20,908 bases of DNA from WHUA01 sp964585785 (GCA_964585785.1 CAZPFL010000074.1:1-20908); one strand, 5' to 3'. Positions 7,847-15,037 are shown, counted from the stretch's first letter. Numbers and translations are program-made. The notes: generated by a model not told the origin, from the sequence alone.

Positions 7847-8707
7847 ATGCCGGTAACGCCGCGCATCAGGAAAGGCGGGGAGAAAGGCGGGCTGACGATC
7901 CGTGACCGCATCGGCATCGACGTGGGCCGCACGCTCTCCGTCGAGGACGCGATCGAGTGGGCCGCCGACAACGGCGTCCGCTATCTCGACTGCCAGATCG
8001 ACATCGAGCCGAACGTGCTCGAAAGCTTCGACGAAGGGCGGTGCACGCCAATCCGCGAGGCCTGCAAGCGACGCGGCATCCATCTCGGCCTGCACACGCT
8101 GTCCGCAGTCAATATCGCCGAGGTGTCGCCCTTCCTGCGTGACGCGGCGGACGCCTATCTGCACGGCTACGTCGACGCGGCGCGGCGGCTCGACGCGGAA
8201 TGGGTCGAGGTGCACGCCGGCTATCATTTCTCCAGCGACAAGGACATGCGCATGGAGGCAGGTCTGCGCCGCCTCGAGCGCGTGACGGCCTACGCAGCCG
8301 AGCGCGGCGTGCAGCTCCTGCTGGAGAACCTGAACCGCGAGCCCGACCGGGCGGAGGTGCACTATCTCGCGCATACGGTCGAGGAGTGCCGGTATTACTT
8401 CGACGCGATCCGCTCGCCGGCGCTCGCCTGGTCCTTCACGGTGAACCACGCGACGCTGGTGCCGGAAGGCATCGCCGGCTTTCTCGACGGCATGCCGTGC
8501 GAGCGGTTGAAGGAAGTCCGCCTCGCCGACAACAACGGCGAATACGAGCTGCACATGTTTCCCGGCGACGGCATCATCGACTTCACCGACACCTTCCGGC
8601 GCGTCGAGGCGACCGGCTTCGCCGGCCATTACATGTGCGCCTTCGGCTCGCTCGAGACCATGCTGCGCGGCCGCGACCTGCTCGCCGCGCTTTACGACGA
8701 CGCCTAG
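7847..8707 (+). CDS. Xylose isomerase-like TIM-barrel protein (sugar phosphate isomerase/epimerase superfamily)
   Basis: This 286-residue protein matches the AP-endonuclease-2/xylose-isomerase-like TIM barrel. The strands can be followed: GIDVG (23-27), VRYLDCQ (44-50), GLHTLS (81-86), EVHAGYH (121-127), LLLENL (157-162), WSFTVNHA (195-202), EVRLADNNG (223-231), ELHMFPGDG (234-242) and HYMCAFG (261-267). Retained candidate metal or acid/base residues are His83, His123, Glu160 and His236. The usual Asp of the DxGH motif is Thr198, and the terminal-strand Glu is not obvious, so its chemistry may differ from ordinary epimerases. The start is set by GGGAGGAGG just before ATG 7847; the upstream frame from 7769 is not needed. 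It is divergent from the degenerate ATP-grasp gene across 92 bases and its stop interlocks with that of the MOT1 gene. Confidence 0.8.
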   Translation: MPVTPRIRKGGEKGGLTIRDRIGIDVGRTLSVEDAIEWAADNGVRYLDCQIDIEPNVLESFDEGRCTPIREACKRRGIHLGLHTLSAVNIAEVSPFLRDAADAYLHGYVDAARRLDAEWVEVHAGYHFSSDKDMRMEAGLRRLERVTAYAAERGVQLLLENLNREPDRAEVHYLAHTVEECRYYFDAIRSPALAWSFTVNHATLVPEGIAGFLDGMPCERLKEVRLADNNGEYELHMFPGDGIIDFTDTFRRVEATGFAGHYMCAFGSLETMLRGRDLLAALYDDA

Positions 8708-9891
8708 CCGCGCCGGGCGAGATGCGCGACGACCCGCGCGCGCAGCATTTCCGCGAGGAAACCGACGAGCAACCCAACCGCCGGGTTGACCATCACGGTG
8801 GCGAGCGCGGCGCCGGCGATGACCGGCCAGCAGGACAGCCGCGCGTCGAACACGCGCTTCGACAGCGCCAGATCCGCGCCGGCGACGGCGAGGAAGGCGC
8901 CGACCGCGGCCATCGGGATCATCCGCATCAGGTCCAGCGCCATGCCCGAGAAGAACAGGCCGAGCGCGAGGCAGAGCGCGCCCAGGATCAGCGGCGCCAC
9001 GCCGGTGCGGGCGCCGAAGCGGTGGTGCGCGATCAGCCCACCCGCGCCGTGACACATCGGCAGCGCGCCGAAGGGCGTGAGCAGCAGGTTCGCCAGGCCC
9101 GACGTAACGGTCAGCCGTCGCTCGGTGACCCGGCCTGGCACATCAGGGAACAGGGCGTGGGCCAAGGCGGCGGTGACGATGATCGCGTTGGTGATCGTGA
9201 GCGCGAGCTGCGGCAGCACCGCCTGCCGGAGCGCCGTCGCCGCATCGTCCCATGACGGAAGCGCAAGCCCCGGCAGCGTGAGGTGCACGGCCGTGGACGC
9301 GGGCACCGAGGCAAGGCCGAAGACCTGTCCCGCGCCGACCGCGACGGCGAGCGCAACGAGCGTCGCCGGAAAGCGCGGGATCAGCATCAGGGCGCAGACG
9401 AGCGCGAGCACGCCGAGCCCGAGCCAGGGGATCTGTAGCATCAGCTTGAAGCCGAGCAGCGCCAGGGTCAGCCCGAGGCCGAGCTGCAGCCCGGCGACGA
9501 CCGATTGCGGGATCGCCTTCGACAGACGATCGATCAACCCGGTGACGGCGAGCAGCAGCAGCACGACGCCCAGGATCACGCCCGTCGCCGCCACCGCGCC
9601 GGGCGCCAGATGCGTCGTGATGATGATGGCCGATACCGCCTTCATGGGCTGCACCGGGATCGGCAGACGGTAGAACGCGCCGGTCGCCCCGTAAAACAGG
9701 CCGAAGCCCACGAACACGCCGACCGGCGACAACCCGCCGACCGTCAGCACCGACACGACATGCGGCAGGAAGGTGCCGAGATCGCCGAAAGCGCCGGCGA
9801 GATCGCCCAGCCAGGATCGCGGCTTCTTCGCCGCCGTCGCAGCGCTGCCGCTTGGTGACGATTTTCCGGGCTCGGTCCGCGCATCGTCCAT
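8704..9891 (-). CDS. MOT1-type molybdate transporter (SulP-related permease)
   Basis: This is a 395-residue inner-membrane protein with about ten to twelve hydrophobic segments after a short charged N-terminus. The MOT1 (MFS_MOT1) family signatures are clear: GDLGTFLP (36-43), PIPVQPMKA (77-85) and, in the second half, a CHGAGGLIAHHRFGARTG block. MOT1 proteins are high-affinity molybdate permeases related to SulP sulfate transporters; a few relatives may carry sulfate. Its position next to a tungstate/molybdate-type ABC importer and a probable oxyanion-responsive regulator strongly supports oxyanion transport. The ATG at 9891 has GGAG about ten bases upstream; an in-frame extension to 9936 exists but lacks conserved features. 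A minus-strand TAAAAT at 9937-9942 could be its -10. Its stop codon overlaps that of the convergent TIM-barrel gene in a shared CTAG. Confidence 0.85.
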   Translation of the reverse strand: MDDARTEPGKSSPSGSAATAAKKPRSWLGDLAGAFGDLGTFLPHVVSVLTVGGLSPVGVFVGFGLFYGATGAFYRLPIPVQPMKAVSAIIITTHLAPGAVAATGVILGVVLLLLAVTGLIDRLSKAIPQSVVAGLQLGLGLTLALLGFKLMLQIPWLGLGVLALVCALMLIPRFPATLVALAVAVGAGQVFGLASVPASTAVHLTLPGLALPSWDDAATALRQAVLPQLALTITNAIIVTAALAHALFPDVPGRVTERRLTVTSGLANLLLTPFGALPMCHGAGGLIAHHRFGARTGVAPLILGALCLALGLFFSGMALDLMRMIPMAAVGAFLAVAGADLALSKRVFDARLSCWPVIAGAALATVMVNPAVGLLVGFLAEMLRARVVAHLARRG

Positions 9892-9936
9892 GAGAGACCC
9901 GCTCCAGCCGCTGTTTGTCCCGCTCGCGTGCGGCAA

Positions 9937-10061
9937 ATTTTACAGCAGCCTTCCACATTTAGCGCCGTCTCGCGTTTCTCACAACCACGGAGCTATGGAA
10001 CGGCTCACAACCTCCCGCTATGGGATTGCATATTGTGTTTTCTCGACGCGTCCTCTACGAT
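9937..10061. promoter_or_regulatory. Divergent promoter region between the MOT1 permease and tupBCA
   Basis: The 202-base gap is distinctly AT-richer near both ends. On the minus strand TAAAAT (9937-9942) is a good -10 for the permease gene. On the plus strand TTGTGT (10033-10038), 17 bases, then TACGAT (10056-10061) could serve tupB. GCTATGG occurs twice in direct orientation 25 bases apart (9992-9998 and 10017-10023). TAGCG (9960-9964) and CGCTA (10016-10020) match half of the palindrome upstream of the regulator gene. All of this is by eye and weak individually. Confidence 0.35.
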
Positions 10062-10093
10062 TTTTTCGAATAAAACGACAAACTGGATAGGCT

Positions 10094-10801
10094 GTGCAGG
10101 ATTTTGGCGCCGCATTCGGACTCGCCTTTCATCTGATATTTTCCGGTGATCCGGATCTCGCGGAGATCATTCTGCTGTCCCTTCAGGTCAGCCTGACGGC
10201 GGTCAGCACGGCCTGCCTGATCGGTCTGCCGATCGGCGCGGCCGCGGCGGTTTATCGCTTTCCCGGTCGCAACGCGCTCATCCTCGCCCTGAACGCGATG
10301 ATGGGCCTGCCGCCGGTCGTCGTCGGGCTGCTGATTTACCTGACGCTGTCGAACGCGGGGCCGCTTGGTGTCCTCGGCCTTCTCTACACGCCGACGGCGA
10401 TGATCATCGCCCAGACGGTGCTGGTCACGCCGATCATCGCCGCGCTCGCGCGGCAAGTCATCGCCGACATGCACGCGGAGTATGACGAGCAGCTTCGCTC
10501 GCTCAGCCTTTCCGGCCCGCGCACCATGGCGACGCTGTTGTGGGACGGCCGTTACAGCCTTCTGACCGTCGCACTCGCCGGCTTCGGCCGCGCCATCGCC
10601 GAGGTCGGCGCGGTGATCATCGTCGGCGGCAACATCAACCACGCCACCCGCATGATGACCACGGCGATCGCGCTGGAGACCTCGAAAGGCGACCTCGGCC
10701 TGGCGCTCGCGCTGGGCTTCATCCTGATCAGTCTCGCGGTGTTCGTGAACGGCTGCGTCATGGCCTTGCGCTCGACCGCGGTGAGGACCGCCTATGCCTG
10801 A
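10094..10801 (+). CDS. tupB: Tungstate-type ABC transporter permease TupB
   Basis: This 235-residue inner-membrane permease is the channel half of a tungstate (or molybdate) ABC importer. It has about five to six hydrophobic segments, the GLPPVVVGLL segment (71-80) and the cytoplasmic coupling EAA loop GFGRAIAEVGAVIIVGGN (163-180), both characteristic of TupB/WtpB/ModB-like permeases. The length is normal for TupB. It begins with GTG: no in-frame ATG occurs before residue 69, and the only ribosome-binding candidate is a weak GGATAGG. It is the first gene of the tupB-tupC-tupA operon, and its stop overlaps the tupC start by eight bases. Placing the binding protein last differs from the common tupA-B-C order. 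The choice of tungstate over molybdate rests on the TupA-type binding protein downstream. Confidence 0.9.
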   Translation: MQDFGAAFGLAFHLIFSGDPDLAEIILLSLQVSLTAVSTACLIGLPIGAAAAVYRFPGRNALILALNAMMGLPPVVVGLLIYLTLSNAGPLGVLGLLYTPTAMIIAQTVLVTPIIAALARQVIADMHAEYDEQLRSLSLSGPRTMATLLWDGRYSLLTVALAGFGRAIAEVGAVIIVGGNINHATRMMTTAIALETSKGDLGLALALGFILISLAVFVNGCVMALRSTAVRTAYA

Positions 10802-11561
10802 CGCGGCGCACGGCCCGATGGCGCAGCGCGCAGGCGCCGCCGGCCCCGCGATCCTGCCGCTCGAGGCTCGCGGCCTCGTCTTCGACGCCGGCGGCAAGCG
10901 CTTGATCGACGGCATCGACCTGCGACTAGACGCCGGTCCGCGAACCGTCATCATCGGGCCAAACGGCGCCGGCAAGAGCCTGCTGCTGCGCCTGTTGCAC
11001 GGCCTGATCGAACCAACCGCCGGCTCCGTGCTGTGGCAAGGCAAACCCGCCGACGGCAATGTGCGCCGCCGTCAGGCGATGGTGTTTCAGCGCCCGGTCC
11101 TGCTGCGCCGCTCCGCCGCCGCGAACATGCGTCATGCGCTGCACGCGCACGGCGTTTCGCGGCGGGAGGCGAAAGAGCGCGCCCAACGCTGGCTGGCCAA
11201 TGCCGGGTTGTCCGGTCTCGCCGACCGGGCCGCGCGCGTGCTGTCGGGCGGCGAGCAGCAGCGCCTCGCCCTTGCGCGCGCGCTCAGCCTGGAACCGGAG
11301 GTGCTGTTCCTCGACGAGCCGACCGCCAGCCTCGATCCCGCATCGACGCTCGGCATCGAGGACCTGATCCAAAACGCGGCCGCCGCCGGAACCAAGATCG
11401 TTCTCATCACCCACAACCTCGGCCAGGCCCGCCGCATCGCCGACGAGGTGATCTTTCTCTATCGCGGCCGGATCGAAGCGCGTGGCCCCGCGCCCGCCTT
11501 CTTCGATGCGCCCGGCAGTGAGAAGGCGCGCGCCTACATCGACGGAAGAATCGTTCTGTAA
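10794..11561 (+). CDS. tupC: Tungstate-type ABC transporter ATP-binding protein TupC
   Basis: This is a 255-residue ATPase that powers the importer at the inner face of the membrane. All nucleotide-binding motifs are intact: Walker A GPNGAGKS (55-62), Q-loop Gln99 in VFQRPVLL, signature LSGGEQQRL (150-158), Walker B VLFLDEP (170-176), D-loop SLD, and the switch His207 in LITHN. There is no C-terminal TOBE oxyanion-binding extension, as is usual for TupC and unlike ModC. ATG 10794 lies inside the end of tupB (ATGCCTGA overlap) with GAGG upstream. The first ~20 residues are a poorly conserved-looking, Ala/Gly-rich leader before LPLEARGL, so a later start cannot be excluded. Confidence 0.92.
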   Translation: MPDAAHGPMAQRAGAAGPAILPLEARGLVFDAGGKRLIDGIDLRLDAGPRTVIIGPNGAGKSLLLRLLHGLIEPTAGSVLWQGKPADGNVRRRQAMVFQRPVLLRRSAAANMRHALHAHGVSRREAKERAQRWLANAGLSGLADRAARVLSGGEQQRLALARALSLEPEVLFLDEPTASLDPASTLGIEDLIQNAAAAGTKIVLITHNLGQARRIADEVIFLYRGRIEARGPAPAFFDAPGSEKARAYIDGRIVL

Positions 11562-11596
11562 CCATGATCCGAAAAATCCAAAACGGGAGAAACACC

Positions 11597-12451
11597 ATGC
11601 TGCGCAGAAACTTTCTCGCTCTCGCCGCGACACTGGTGGTCGCCGTCGGCGCTACGTCGCTGGCCGCGCATCATGCATCGGCCGCCGACAAGTTCATCGT
11701 CGTGCAATCGACGACCTCGACGCAGAACTCCGGCCTGTTCGATTACATACTGCCCAAGTTCAAGGCGAAGACGGGGATCGAGGTTCGCGTCGTTGCCGTC
11801 GGCACCGGACAGGCGCTCAAGAACGCGCGCAATGGCGACGGCGACGTGGTGCTCGTTCATGCCAAGGCGGCGGAGCTGAAGTTCCTGCACGAAGGCTACG
11901 GCGTGAAGCGCTTCGACGTGATGTATAACGACTTCATCATCGTCGGCCCGGCCAAGGACCCCGCCGGCGTGGCGGGCATGAAGGACGTCAAGGCGGCGCT
12001 GAAAAAGATCGCCGCGGCTAAAGCGCCCTTCGCCTCGCGCGGCGACGACAGCGGCACGGACAAGAAGGAGAAGGCGCTGTGGAAGGCCGTGGGCCTTAAT
12101 CCAGCCAAGGCGGGCGGCGGCTGGTACCGCGAGACCGGCTCGGGCATGGGCGCCACGCTCAACACCGCCGTCGGCATGGGCGCCTATGCGCTGACCGATC
12201 GCGCGACTTGGATCGCCTTCAAGAACAAGCGCGACTTCAAGATCGACGTCCAAGGCGACAAGGATCTGTTCAACCAGTATGGCGTCATGCTGGTGAACCC
12301 GAAAAAGCACCCGAATGTGAAGGTCAAGGAAGGCCAGGCCTTCATCGACTGGCTGCTCAGCCCCGAAGGCCAGGCGCTTATCGCCTCCTATCGGCGGGGC
12401 GGCCAGCAACTGTTCTTCCCGAACGGCCCAGGCGCCAAAAAACAGAGCTGA
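11597..12451 (+). CDS. tupA: Tungstate-binding periplasmic protein TupA
   Basis: This is a 284-residue secreted solute-binding protein. A Sec signal (MLRRNF, hydrophobic core to about 24) ends in ASA with probable cleavage after residue 29. The mature start FIVVQSTTSTQNSG contains the TTS/T-rich oxyanion-binding motif typical of TupA (39-46). SRGDDSGTDKKE (147-158), WYRETGSGMG (176-185) and YALTDRATW (197-205) are further TupA family blocks. The protein should bind tungstate, possibly molybdate, and hand it to TupB. GGGAGA six bases before ATG 11597 fixes the start; the in-frame ATG at 11564 would put charged residues in front of the signal. It is 35 bases after tupC and is the last gene of the operon. 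Confidence 0.92.
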   Translation: MLRRNFLALAATLVVAVGATSLAAHHASAADKFIVVQSTTSTQNSGLFDYILPKFKAKTGIEVRVVAVGTGQALKNARNGDGDVVLVHAKAAELKFLHEGYGVKRFDVMYNDFIIVGPAKDPAGVAGMKDVKAALKKIAAAKAPFASRGDDSGTDKKEKALWKAVGLNPAKAGGGWYRETGSGMGATLNTAVGMGAYALTDRATWIAFKNKRDFKIDVQGDKDLFNQYGVMLVNPKKHPNVKVKEGQAFIDWLLSPEGQALIASYRRGGQQLFFPNGPGAKKQS

Positions 12452-12460
12452 TCGGGAAGC

Positions 12461-12507
12461 GCGGGGCGTCCTTGGCAGCGGCTGGTCACGCGCCGGGGAC
12501 GTCCCGC
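12461..12507. terminator. Stem-loop between tupA and the converging regulator, possible terminator
   Basis: GCGGGGCGTCC (12461-12471) pairs with GGACGTCCCGC (12497-12507) over 11 positions with one G-U wobble and a 25-base loop. It lies 10 bases after the tupA stop. There is no T tract, so it may act as a processing or 3'-end-stabilising structure rather than an intrinsic terminator. Confidence 0.4.
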
Positions 12508-12604
12508 ATCCAAAGTTGAGCGCATGCGACGCTGGCACCTCTTCCTGCTGCCCCGCCTCCTGCCGATGCAAGGCTAAGGCGCTGACTGAATCCGACCGGC
12601 CGAC

Positions 12605-13498
12605 TTACGGCCCGTTGTAGTGGACCTTGCCGAAACCGCCGATGTCATAGCCGCCCAGCTCGGCCGCCTTGGTGCGGAAGGCGTCGCCGCGGCAGAATTC
12701 GATGAAGATCTGGAAGGCCGGGTCGAAATAGGCGTGCCGGAACACCACGATATCGTAACGCTCGCGCAGCAAGGGGGCGAAGCCGAGGCGGAACTGATGC
12801 GCGATGCAGCCGAGCCCGAGCCCGGCGTCCGCCTTGTTCTCGGAAACCGCGACGGCAACGTCGGCTTCGCTGCGCGCGGCCGGCAGGATCATCTCGATCC
12901 CGGCGCGGTCCACGCCCTCGCGCTCGAGCAGCGCTTCGAACAGCACCTGCGTTCCCGCTTCGGGCTGCCGCGGCATGAAGCGAAGGCCGCGCAGGTCATG
13001 GACGGTCCGGATCTTTCGCGGGTTCCGGTCGGCGACGATAAAGCCGCGCTCACGCCAGGCCCATTCGAGCAGGACGACCGGTTGCCCGGCCAGCTCGTCT
13101 TCGACATGGCCGAGGTTCCAGTCCTCGGTCTCAGCCTCGTAAAGGTGAACCCCGGCCGCCACCGCCTGTCCCCCCTTGAGCCGGGCGAGCCCATCGAGGC
13201 TGCCGTCGAAAAAGGAGGCGAGCCCGCTGCGGGATTCGCGTAGCGCCCAATCGAGCAAGGGGTCGTGGCTGCCGGCGAAAACGAGGGGACGCTCGACTGT
13301 CCGGGCGACTGCCGGCGCGCCGCTGCTATGCCGCGAGACCCATGCCTCGACGGCCGCGCGGGGAAAGATCAGCTTGCCGGTGGCACGGCTGCAGGGGATC
13401 TCGCCCGAGGCCGCCAGCGCATAGACCTTGCGCTCCTTGACCCGAAGGAAGGCGGCAAGCTCGCGGACGGTCAGAAATTCGGGCTTTCCCTCTGCCAT
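12605..13498 (-). CDS. One-component regulator: excisionase-like HTH fused to PBP-like (molybdate/tungstate-type) ligand domain
   Basis: This is a 297-residue cytosolic transcription regulator. Residues 8-55 (FLTVRELAAFLRVKERKVYA ... GKLIFPRAAVEAW) are a classic MerR/excisionase-type helix-turn-helix. From about 72 to 290 the sequence fits the PBP_like domain found in molybdopterin-related and oxyanion regulators: LVFAGSHDPLL (72-82), FDGSLDGL (97-104), VAAGVHLY (113-120), then a second lobe with AADRNP-like and LRFMPRQPEAGTQ (172-184) segments and DAGLGLG (224-230). I infer that it senses tungstate or molybdate and controls the tup operon and/or MOT1 permease next door. It converges on tupA. 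A perfect palindrome overlaps its probable -10, suggesting autoregulation. No Shine-Dalgarno is visible before ATG 13498, and the predicted transcript begins within a few bases of the start codon, so translation may be leaderless. Confidence 0.83.
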   Translation of the reverse strand: MAEGKPEFLTVRELAAFLRVKERKVYALAASGEIPCSRATGKLIFPRAAVEAWVSRHSSGAPAVARTVERPLVFAGSHDPLLDWALRESRSGLASFFDGSLDGLARLKGGQAVAAGVHLYEAETEDWNLGHVEDELAGQPVVLLEWAWRERGFIVADRNPRKIRTVHDLRGLRFMPRQPEAGTQVLFEALLEREGVDRAGIEMILPAARSEADVAVAVSENKADAGLGLGCIAHQFRLGFAPLLRERYDIVVFRHAYFDPAFQIFIEFCRGDAFRTKAAELGGYDIGGFGKVHYNGP

Positions 13499-13501
13499 GG
13501 C

Positions 13502-13516
13502 ACGCTAATCTAGCGT
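13502..13516. promoter_or_regulatory. Perfect 15-bp palindrome at the regulator promoter (candidate operator)
   Basis: ACGCTA-ATC-TAGCGT, with six-base arms and a three-base spacer, lies four bases upstream of the regulator's start codon. On the minus strand it contains TAGATT (13507-13512) as a possible -10, with TTCACG (13531-13536) 18 bases further upstream as a weak -35. A regulator bound here would block its own promoter. Confidence 0.55.
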
Positions 13517-13619
13517 AATTCGCAGCCGCGCGTGAACTGCATGATGCGGCGCGAGACGGGCTATTCCATTCCTGCGGCAGGGCGCTAAGATCGCCCGGAA
13601 AGATCCAGCGGGCTGGACG

Positions 13620-13635
13620 GGCCGGCACGCCGGCC
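13620..13635. repeat. GC-rich hairpin in the leader of the dienelactone-hydrolase-family gene
   Basis: GGCCGGC-AC-GCCGGCC is a perfect inverted repeat about 53 bases before the start codon. It could fold in the mRNA leader, but palindromes of this kind are common in GC-rich DNA, so function is uncertain. Confidence 0.3.
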
Positions 13636-13688
13636 AATCGGGGCTCGCCCGGCGTTTCGAAGAACCGGACCCATCACAGGAGGGATTC

Positions 13689-14426
13689 ATGGCACTGATC
13701 GAAAAGGACGTCATCGTCACCACCAAGCACGGCAAAATGCCGGCCTTCGCCGCCTGCCCCGATGGCGAGGGGGCGGTTCCGGCAATCATCTTCTACATGG
13801 ATGCGCCCGGCTTCCGGACGGAGCTCTGCAATATGGCGCGCCGGATCGCCAAGCACGGCTACTACTGCCTGCTGCCGGACATGTACTACCGCCTCGGCAC
13901 CGTGCGCTTCGACCTGCCCCGCCGCAACGACGGCATGTCGGCGGTGATCCGCGCCTCGATGAACCATCTGACCAACGCCGATGTGGTCGATGACACCTCG
14001 GCCATGCTCGCCTGGCTCGATGCGCAGGCGCAGGTCCGTCCCGGCAAGGTCGGCTGCGTCGGGCACTGCATGAGCGGGCAATACATCACGACCGTATCCG
14101 CGCGATTCCCGCACCGCATGGCCGCGGCGGCGTCGCTCTACGGTGTGCGCATCGTGACCGATCAGGAGGATTCGCCGCACCTGCTCGTGGACAAGGTAAA
14201 GGGCGAGCTCTACTACGCCTTCGCCGAGGTCGACCATTCGGTTCCGGAGCATGTCATCCCGGCCCTCCGCGCCGCGCTGGAAAAGGCCGGCACGCGGGCA
14301 ACCGTTGACGTCTATCCTGGCACGCAGCACGGCTTCCAATTCTCCGAGCGCGCGGTCTATTCGCCCGAGGCGTCCGAGCAGGCTTGGGACAAGATCTTCA
14401 AGCTGTGGGATCGCAATCTGAAATAA
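13689..14426 (+). CDS. Dienelactone hydrolase family protein
   Basis: This is a 245-residue cytosolic alpha/beta hydrolase of the dienelactone hydrolase family, which opens lactone or ester rings, for example in chlorocatechol breakdown. The nucleophile elbow is VGHCMSG with Cys127, matching the family's cysteine nucleophile (usually G-x-C-x-G-G). Asp182 in EVDHSVP and His214 in GTQHGF complete the triad. YMDAPGF (36-42) is a typical early strand and oxyanion region. The length is normal. AGGAGG five bases before the ATG is a strong ribosome binding site. It is divergent from the oxyanion regulator (190-base gap) and converges with an unknown gene 21 bases later. The substrate is unknown; no catechol-pathway neighbours are present. 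Confidence 0.88.
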   Translation: MALIEKDVIVTTKHGKMPAFAACPDGEGAVPAIIFYMDAPGFRTELCNMARRIAKHGYYCLLPDMYYRLGTVRFDLPRRNDGMSAVIRASMNHLTNADVVDDTSAMLAWLDAQAQVRPGKVGCVGHCMSGQYITTVSARFPHRMAAAASLYGVRIVTDQEDSPHLLVDKVKGELYYAFAEVDHSVPEHVIPALRAALEKAGTRATVDVYPGTQHGFQFSERAVYSPEASEQAWDKIFKLWDRNLK

Positions 14427-14447
14427 CCGACGGCACCGACCGGGCCG

Positions 14448-14963
14448 CTACTTGATCGCGACGGGGAAGGCCGGGGCCGCATGGGTCCGCACCGGCCTTT
14501 TCGCTGCCGGCCTGTCAGCGTTGAGGCCGGTCTCCGGGAAGAACGCCGGCCGCGCTACAAAGACCGGCTCGCGGATCAGCGACGCCAGGGTCCGGATGTA
14601 GGCCGTGACGTCGCGCGCGCCGTGATTGCGGACGAGCCACGCGATATGGGCCGCCAGCGCCGCCTCGTCATCCCGCCGCGCCGCATCGACGCAGCGGAGG
14701 AAGGCGACCTCGTCATGCGTGAGGATCGGCCATCGCACGGCACCGACGCGCATGCGCCGCCGGCCGAACAGCGCGAGCCCGTGGACGATTTGCAGGAAGA
14801 CGACGAAGCAGGGCCGGCCCTGCGGCTCGCCCCGAACATCGACGAAACAGGCCAGCGTGGCGGCGGCGCCCGACGGCGCGCTGCGCATCGCCTCCACCAG
14901 CATCCGCCCCGCCTCGGTCAGGGAGCCGAGGCAATAACAATCCTTCGCGCTCGAAAAATGCAT
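14448..14963 (-). CDS. Hypothetical protein, no recognised family
   Basis: I do not recognise this 171-residue protein. It has no signal peptide or convincing membrane helix and looks cytosolic and mostly helical, with a well-ordered central block (GAVRWPILTHDEVAFLRCVD, then an Ala/Asp/Glu-rich helix to LVRNHG and a second helical region to LIREPVF). Cys residues cluster at the start (DCYC, residues 9-12). The last ~30 residues are Pro/Ala/Arg-rich and probably disordered. High third-position GC in this frame supports coding. ATG 14963 is chosen because the longer frame to 15059 would run through the AT-rich promoter/palindrome region; only a weak GGGTTG precedes it. It converges with the dienelactone-hydrolase-family gene. 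Confidence 0.55.
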   Translation of the reverse strand: MHFSSAKDCYCLGSLTEAGRMLVEAMRSAPSGAAATLACFVDVRGEPQGRPCFVVFLQIVHGLALFGRRRMRVGAVRWPILTHDEVAFLRCVDAARRDDEAALAAHIAWLVRNHGARDVTAYIRTLASLIREPVFVARPAFFPETGLNADRPAAKRPVRTHAAPAFPVAIK

Positions 14964-15037
14964 GATCAACCCAAAGCCCGGCGTCGCCTGTTGTCGGAAC
15001 CGGCTCTTATGGTAGGGGCGCTCGCCGCGTCCGTCAA

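Noticed and set aside
7616..9055. 479-residue minus-strand frame covering the TIM-barrel gene
   Set aside because: It is antisense to a well-supported barrel protein, low in hydrophobic core patterns and spans three real gene boundaries.
10016..10036. Possible ModE-type Mo-box (CGCTAT ... ATATTG) upstream of tupB
   Set aside because: Only about four positions per arm are symmetrical and the spacing does not match the ModE consensus as I know it; I kept it only as weak half-sites.
13553..13591. TAAGAT (13586-13591) as a -10 for the dienelactone-hydrolase-family gene
   Set aside because: No acceptable -35 lies 16-18 bases upstream (TTCCAT matches poorly).
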